Part shown: in pieces, positions 59,954 to 64,000 of the stretch | Position numbering within the stretch: position 1 is the stretch's first letter | Layout: every line of letters starts with the position of its first letter | Translations under genes and position numbers: made by a program | Notes under the pieces: model-generated | Told to the model about the DNA's origin: nothing | What the model saw: the letters and a program-made list of their open reading frames with translations, nothing else | Databases searched by the model: none | Source: Caulobacter zeae | GTDB taxonomy: Bacteria > Pseudomonadota > Alphaproteobacteria > Caulobacterales > Caulobacteraceae | DNA length: 64,000 bases | Assembly (NCBI RefSeq): GCF_002858925.1 | Contig: NZ_PJRS01000017.1 | Coordinates: 1-64,000 of the forward strand | Direction of reading: 5' to 3'

Positions 59954-60859
59954 TCAGGCGATGCGGTAGACGGCGGCGGCCGTGCCGGCGAACAGGCGCT
60001 GGCGCTCGGCGTCGCTGAACTCGGCCGTGACGGCGTCGTAGGCGCAGTAGAAGGCGTCGAAGCTGCCGTGCACCTTCTCGACCGGGAAGTTGCTGGCGAA
60101 CATGGTGCGCTCCACGCCGAAGGTCTCGATGACCTGCAGGACGAACGGACGCAGGCTTTCCACCGTCCAGGCGCGGTCGACCATCGCCAGGCCCGAGACC
60201 TTGCAGGTGACGTTCGGGCGCTGGGCCAGCGCGGCCATGCCGGAGCGCCAGAGCGCCAGGCCCGCCTCGTCGCGGTCGGTCGGCATGCCGGCGTGGTTCA
60301 CCACCAGCGCGATGTCGGGATGGGCGTCGGCCAGGGCTGCGGCCGTTTCCATCTGGGCGGGGTAGAGTTGCAGGTCGAACGACAGGCCATGCTTGGCCAG
60401 CAGGCTAAAGCCCGCGCGCCACTGGTCGTTCAGCAGCAGGTCGGACGGGCCGTAGGTCTTGGCCGGGTCCGCGTGGAAATTGACGATCTGGCGGATCCCG
60501 CGCACGTGCGGCCGCGAGGCGTGCGCCTCAAGCAGGGCCTCGACGTTGGGGTCGTCCAGGTTGGCGCCGGCGACGATCGCGCCGATCGGCGCGCCGGCGG
60601 CGATCAGGCCTTCCAGCCAGTCGGTCTCGGAAAGCTGCTTGTCGGTGGGCAGGCCGCACTCGACATGGACCAGGCTTTCGACGCGCCAGGGCAGGGCGTC
60701 GGCGGCGTAGTCGGCGGGCAGGTAGTTCTTGCCGGCGATCAGGCTCATGTCGCCCGCCGGGTTGCCCGGCAGGGGAACGTCCTGAAGCCAGGAATAGTAG
60801 TGCTTGTCGAGATCCCACAGGTGCATGTGGGCGTCGATGATCGGACCCGCGTACGCCAT
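59954..60859 (-). CDS. Amidohydrolase-family sugar lactonase (L-rhamnono-lactonase-like)
   Basis: 301 residues from ATG 60859. IDAHMHLWDLD carries the HxH metal ligands, with further histidines in VNFHADP and VVNHAGMP, and ASNFPVEK close to the end; this is the COG3618 branch of metal-dependent hydrolases, which includes L-rhamnonolactone and L-fuconolactone hydrolases. In this operon it would open L-rhamnono-1,4-lactone to L-rhamnonate. The usual final Asp is Asn in ASNFP. Confidence 0.82.
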   Translation of the reverse strand: MAYAGPIIDAHMHLWDLDKHYYSWLQDVPLPGNPAGDMSLIAGKNYLPADYAADALPWRVESLVHVECGLPTDKQLSETDWLEGLIAAGAPIGAIVAGANLDDPNVEALLEAHASRPHVRGIRQIVNFHADPAKTYGPSDLLLNDQWRAGFSLLAKHGLSFDLQLYPAQMETAAALADAHPDIALVVNHAGMPTDRDEAGLALWRSGMAALAQRPNVTCKVSGLAMVDRAWTVESLRPFVLQVIETFGVERTMFASNFPVEKVHGSFDAFYCAYDAVTAEFSDAERQRLFAGTAAAVYRIA

Positions 60860-60887
60860 GCCTGTCCCCTTGGTCTCGTAGTGTCCA

Positions 60888-60917
60888 GGCCCGCCCATCC
60901 CGAAGGACGGGCGGGCC
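60888..60917 (-). other. Intercistronic hairpin between SDR and lactonase genes
   Basis: Arms GGCCCGCCC and GGGCGGGCC extend through one mismatch to a CGAA loop, about 12 pairs in all, in the 68-base gap between the genes. No T run follows, so it may tune mRNA decay or translation of the downstream genes. Confidence 0.55.
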
Positions 60918-60927
60918 CGGTCTCAAA

Positions 60928-61677
60928 CTAGAAGGTCGTCCGGCCGCCGGACGTGTCGAAGGTGGCGGCGGTGGTGAAGCTGCACTCCTCGCTGGCCATG
61001 AAGCAGACCATCGCGGCGCTTTCCTCGACTTCGCCGAGGCGACCCATCGGGATCTTCGAGCGCATGTACTCGACCTGACTGGCGGGCAGCTGCTCGAGGA
61101 TCGGGCTTTCGAAGGTGGCGGGGGTCAGGCTGTTGGCGATGACGCCCTTGCCGGCCAGTTCCTTGCCCAGCGACTTGGTCAGGCCGATGACCCCGGCCTT
61201 CGACGCCGAATAGGCGCTGGCGTTGGGGTTGCCTTCCTTGCCGGCCACCGAGGCAACGTTGACGATGCGGCCGTAGCCGGCCGCCAGCATGTGCGGCACC
61301 ACCGAACGGCAGCAGTAGAACAGGCCGTTCAGGTTGATGTCGATGACGCGCTTCCAGCTGTCGAGCGGGAATTCGTGCACCGGAACCGTGGCGCCGGTGA
61401 TGCCGGCCGAGTTCACGAGCACGTCGATCTTGCCGAGGGCCTCGACGCTGGCGGCGGTGGCCGCGGCCACCTGGGCCTCGTCCGAGACGTCCAGAGCGTA
61501 GGTGAAGCTGGCGCCGACTTCCTCGCCGGCTGCCTTCAGGGCGTCGGCGTTCAGGTCCCACAGGGCGACCTTGCCGCCTTCGGCGACGATGCGGCGGGCG
61601 GTTTCCTTGCCCAGGCCCGAGGCGCCGCCGGTGATGACGGCGGTGCGGCCTGCGAAACGGTTGGCGTAAACGGTCAC
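60928..61677 (-). CDS. SDR dehydrogenase (probable L-2-keto-3-deoxyrhamnonate 4-dehydrogenase)
   Basis: 249 residues starting at a GTG that overlaps the FAH-type gene. NAD-binding TGGASGLG, NSAGI and the catalytic YSASK with Ser in NVASVAG define a classical short-chain dehydrogenase. In the non-phosphorylative rhamnose route an SDR oxidises 2-keto-3-deoxy-L-rhamnonate at C4 and another oxidises L-rhamnose at C1; coupling to the hydrolase gene favours the C4 enzyme, but the alternative cannot be excluded. Confidence 0.8.
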   Translation of the reverse strand: MTVYANRFAGRTAVITGGASGLGKETARRIVAEGGKVALWDLNADALKAAGEEVGASFTYALDVSDEAQVAAATAASVEALGKIDVLVNSAGITGATVPVHEFPLDSWKRVIDINLNGLFYCCRSVVPHMLAAGYGRIVNVASVAGKEGNPNASAYSASKAGVIGLTKSLGKELAGKGVIANSLTPATFESPILEQLPASQVEYMRSKIPMGRLGEVEESAAMVCFMASEECSFTTAATFDTSGGRTTF

Positions 61678-62537
61678 GAGACGCCTTCCTTGGTCCAGGC
61701 GATGACTTCCTGGCGCTGCTCGCCGAGCTTCTCGATGCCCAGGGTCATGACGTCGCCCGGCTTCAGGAAGATCTTTTCCGGCTTCTGGCCTTCGCCGACG
61801 CCCGGAGGGGTGCCCGTCGTCAGGATGTCGCCCGGCTCGAGGGTGACGAAGCGGCTCATGTAGGCGATCAGCTCGGCGACGCCGAAGATCATCGTCTTGC
61901 TGTTGCCGGTCTGCATGCGCTTGCCGTTGAGGTCGAGCCACATGTCGAGGTTCTGGCAGTCGCCCACTTCATCGGCGGTGACGACCCACGGGCCGACGGG
62001 GCCGAAGGTGTCGCAGCCTTTGCCCTTGTCCCACTGCGAGCCCATTTCCTTCTGGAAGGCGCGCTCGGAGACGTCGTTCACCAGCACGTAGCCGGCGACG
62101 TAGTCCAGGGCTTCGGCCTGCTCGACATAGCGGGCGCGCTTGCCGATCACGACGCCCAGCTCGACTTCCCAGTCGCCCTTCTCGGCGCCCTTGGGCAGCA
62201 TGACCTGGTCGTTCGGGCCGTTCAGGCACGAGATGGCCTTGGTGAAGAAGATCGGCTCGGGCGGGGGCTCCAGGCCGGCTTCCTTGGCGTGGTCGGCGAA
62301 GTTCAGGCCGATGGCCAGGAACTTGCCGACATTGGCGATCGGCACGCCGTAGCGCGGCGAGCCTTCGACCACCGGGAGGGTGCTCGGGTCGATGGCGGCG
62401 ATCTTGGCCAGGCCTTCCGGGGTCAGGTCCGCGGCGGTGATGTCGGACACGTGGCCCGACAGGTCGCGGATCTTGCCTTCGGAATCCAGCAGGCCGGGCT
62501 TTTCGGCGCCCCGCGGGCCGTAACGCAACAGTTTCAT
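61674..62537 (-). CDS. Fumarylacetoacetate-hydrolase-family protein (2,4-diketo-3-deoxy-L-rhamnonate hydrolase)
   Basis: 287 residues. FLAIGLNFADHAKEAG, the metal ligands in DWEVELGVVIGKRARYV and VNDVSERAFQ, and LEPGDILTTGTPPGVG are characteristic of the FAH fold. With rhamnonate dehydratase and an SDR next to it, the expected reaction is hydrolysis of 2,4-diketo-3-deoxy-L-rhamnonate to pyruvate and L-lactate, as in Sphingomonas. Overlaps the SDR gene by GTGA. Confidence 0.88.
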   Translation of the reverse strand: MKLLRYGPRGAEKPGLLDSEGKIRDLSGHVSDITAADLTPEGLAKIAAIDPSTLPVVEGSPRYGVPIANVGKFLAIGLNFADHAKEAGLEPPPEPIFFTKAISCLNGPNDQVMLPKGAEKGDWEVELGVVIGKRARYVEQAEALDYVAGYVLVNDVSERAFQKEMGSQWDKGKGCDTFGPVGPWVVTADEVGDCQNLDMWLDLNGKRMQTGNSKTMIFGVAELIAYMSRFVTLEPGDILTTGTPPGVGEGQKPEKIFLKPGDVMTLGIEKLGEQRQEVIAWTKEGVS

Positions 62538-62582
62538 GGTCTTCTGGCTCTAGGGGTAAATTGGGGGAAGGGGAGGCGCGGC

Positions 62583-63761
62583 TTACCGCGGATAGGGACG
62601 GTGCAGGCCGACGTCGCGGTTCAGCTCGACGCCGAAGCCGGGCGCGTCGCCGAGCTTGAGCTTGCCGTTGACCGGAACGGGCTCGCCGATCAGCTGCGGA
62701 TGGAACATCGGCACGACCTCGTCGGCCTTCGGCGCCATCATCAGGAACTCGGCGAACGGGCTGTTATGGCGCGTGATGACGAAGTGGTAGCTGTACACCG
62801 ACGAGCCGTGCGGGATCATCATCACGCCCTTGCTGTCGGCCAGGTTGGCGATCTTGATCAGCTCGGTGACGCCGCCGCACCAGCCCACGTCCGGCTGGAT
62901 GATGTCGCAGCATTCCATTTCCAGCAGCATGCGGAAGCCCCAGCGGGTGGCTTCATGCTCGCCGGTGGTGACCAGCATGCCGGGAGGGGCGTTCTTCTTC
63001 AGGTCGCGATAGCCCCAGTAGTCGTCGGGACTGAGGGCTTCCTCGATCCACTTCAGGCCGTACTCGTGGGCCTTGTGCGCCAGCTTGGTGGCGTAGTTCA
63101 GGTCCAGCGACATCCAGCAGTCGAACATCAGCCAGAAGTCCTCGCCCACGCGGTTGCGCATGGTCTCGAGTTCCAGAAGGTTCTTGCGCAGGCCTTCTTC
63201 ACCTTCGGCCGGGCCGTGGTGCAGGGGCATCTTGCCGCCGATGAAGCCCATCTCCTTGGCCAGGTCCGGACGGGCGCCGGTGGCGTAGAAGGTCAGCTCG
63301 TCACGGACCTTGCCGCCGAGCAGGGCGTAGACCGGCTCCTGGCGCAGCTTGCCGATCAGGTCGTAGAGCGCCAGGTCGACGCCCGAGATGGCGTTCACGA
63401 CCAGGCCCTTGCGGCCGTAATACTGGGTGGAGAAGTACATCTGGTCCCAGATCTTCTCGACCTCGGTCGGATCACGACCTTCGAGGAAGCGGGCCAGGTG
63501 CTTTTCGACGATGAAGGCGGCCGGTTCGCCGCCGGTGGTCACCGCGAAGCCGATCGTGCCGTCGACGGCCTCGATCTCGACCACCAGCGTGCCAAGCACG
63601 TTGATGCCGAAGCTCTGGCGGCTCTGGCGGTACTCGGGATAGCGCGACATCGGGGTGGCGATGTGGTCGTCGATCCAGTGGCCTTCGCCCTGGTCGTGAT
63701 AGTCGGCGCCGCCCCCGCGGACCACATAGGCGCGAACAGCCTTGATCAAGGGAAGCGGCAT
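62583..63761 (-). CDS. rhmD: L-rhamnonate dehydratase (enolase superfamily)
   Basis: 392 residues. Metal ligands are in [20 protein letters not shown] and [11 protein letters not shown]; the catalytic histidine is in [14 protein letters not shown], and the N-terminal region has [17 protein letters not shown], which in this family contributes the second active-site His. It dehydrates L-rhamnonate to 2-keto-3-deoxy-L-rhamnonate. ATG 63761 has GGAG seven bases upstream; the in-frame TTG at 63773 includes that site. First gene of the eight-gene minus-strand operon. Confidence 0.93.
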   Translation of the reverse strand: MPLPLIKAVRAYVVRGGGADYHDQGEGHWIDDHIATPMSRYPEYRQSRQSFGINVLGTLVVEIEAVDGTIGFAVTTGGEPAAFIVEKHLARFLEGRDPTEVEKIWDQMYFSTQYYGRKGLVVNAISGVDLALYDLIGKLRQEPVYALLGGKVRDELTFYATGARPDLAKEMGFIGGKMPLHHGPAEGEEGLRKNLLELETMRNRVGEDFWLMFDCWMSLDLNYATKLAHKAHEYGLKWIEEALSPDDYWGYRDLKKNAPPGMLVTTGEHEATRWGFRMLLEMECCDIIQPDVGWCGGVTELIKIANLADSKGVMMIPHGSSVYSYHFVITRHNSPFAEFLMMAPKADEVVPMFHPQLIGEPVPVNGKLKLGDAPGFGVELNRDVGLHRPYPR

Positions 63762-64000
63762 CTCGTGCTCCAACCATCGCCCGGTCTCTCGTGACCGGAT
63801 CTGCCCCTATTAGAGGAGGCGCGCCAGCGGGGCCGCCGAACGACGCGAACGGATGTTCGCGCTACCTCCCCAGAACATCGTATGACACGCTTGTCGCAGG
63901 ACCCCCGCGACCGAAAGAGTCGCTGACGCGAGCCCTTGTCTTGCGTTCCATATTATGAGAGGTAGTGCTACAAAATGAAACCCAGCACGTCAAGGGGAGC
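63762..64000. promoter_or_regulatory. Upstream region of the rhamnose/pectin operon with two operator-like palindromes
   Basis: 239 bases with no supported gene. A perfect inverted repeat CGCGAAC-GGAT-GTTCGCG lies at 63844-63861, about 85 bases before rhmD. Near the window end, GGTAGTGCTAC (63961-63971) resembles a LacI-family half-symmetric site (GTAG..CTAC). An ATG at 63975 opens a plus-strand frame but only eight codons are visible. The regulator gene is not in the window. Confidence 0.5.

Noticed and set aside
63975..64000. Plus-strand ATG at the end of the window as a new gene
   Set aside because: Only eight codons are visible and no ribosome site precedes it; AAGGGGAG near the end may instead be a ribosome site for a later start.
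1..64000. CRISPR arrays, insertion sequences and replication origin
   Set aside because: No regularly spaced repeats, transposase-like frames or DnaA-box/AT-rich clusters were seen; the only repeats are the composite intergenic elements.

Overview
The window is about 68% GC chromosome from an alphaproteobacterium of the Caulobacter type (Caulobacterales). The strongest markers are a circularly permuted, two-piece tmRNA encoding the ANDNFAEEFAVAA tag directly upstream of an alphaproteobacterial SspB, a Caulobacter-like flagellin, a FecI/FecR/TonB-receptor set, a carotenoid hydroxylase, and six copies of a G/C-rich composite intergenic repeat. There is no prophage, insertion sequence or CRISPR array; almost all of the sequence is coding, and many neighbours overlap by ATGA or GTGA.

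Layout. 0-9.5 kb: end of an acyl-CoA carboxylase gene, a membrane protein, a CPA1 antiporter, a GH18-like protein, an ALDH7-type dehydrogenase, then a tightly coupled run crtE - ABC ATPase - ABC-2 permease - crtZ - glpM-like. 9.7-21 kb: an exported M20 hydrolase, a FecR/FecI pair divergent from a TonB receptor with an STN domain, an NCS1 permease, a GIY-YIG/DUF2239 pair behind two CCCGGG-centred palindromes, ThuA and VOC proteins, and a flagellin with a small partner ORF. 21-33 kb: tRNA-modifying methyltransferase, long-chain polyprenyl diphosphate synthase, YccF, an AAA ATPase-CcdA-CcdB cluster, fumarase C, a RusA-like resolvase, a penicillin-binding-like serine hydrolase, a C13-type peptidase, a thioesterase, sspB and ssrA.

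33-46.7 kb is mainly core metabolism: ilvB and ilvH with a pepsin-like protease gene between them, preceded by a leader peptide and a terminator hairpin (attenuation); cinA-like; miaA; serB; a HAD phosphatase; hflK/hflC; mrp; a lipoprotein; and tRNA-Lys(TTT).

47-63.8 kb is a pectin (rhamnogalacturonan I) and L-rhamnose utilisation locus. A plus-strand set (CE12 acetylesterase, alpha/beta esterase, GH28) is followed by a hybrid histidine kinase. A minus-strand operon of eight genes then runs from right to left: L-rhamnonate dehydratase, diketo-deoxyrhamnonate hydrolase (FAH fold), SDR dehydrogenase, lactonase-type amidohydrolase, rhamnose mutarotase, a fused GH43-GH35 enzyme, GH105 unsaturated rhamnogalacturonyl hydrolase and a GPH-type sugar symporter. 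Together these would trim side chains, hydrolyse unsaturated disaccharides, import the products and break L-rhamnose down without phosphorylation to pyruvate and lactate. A dedicated L-rhamnose 1-dehydrogenase is not evident and may lie to the right of the window.

All functional calls come from reading translated motifs and context; no database search was run.
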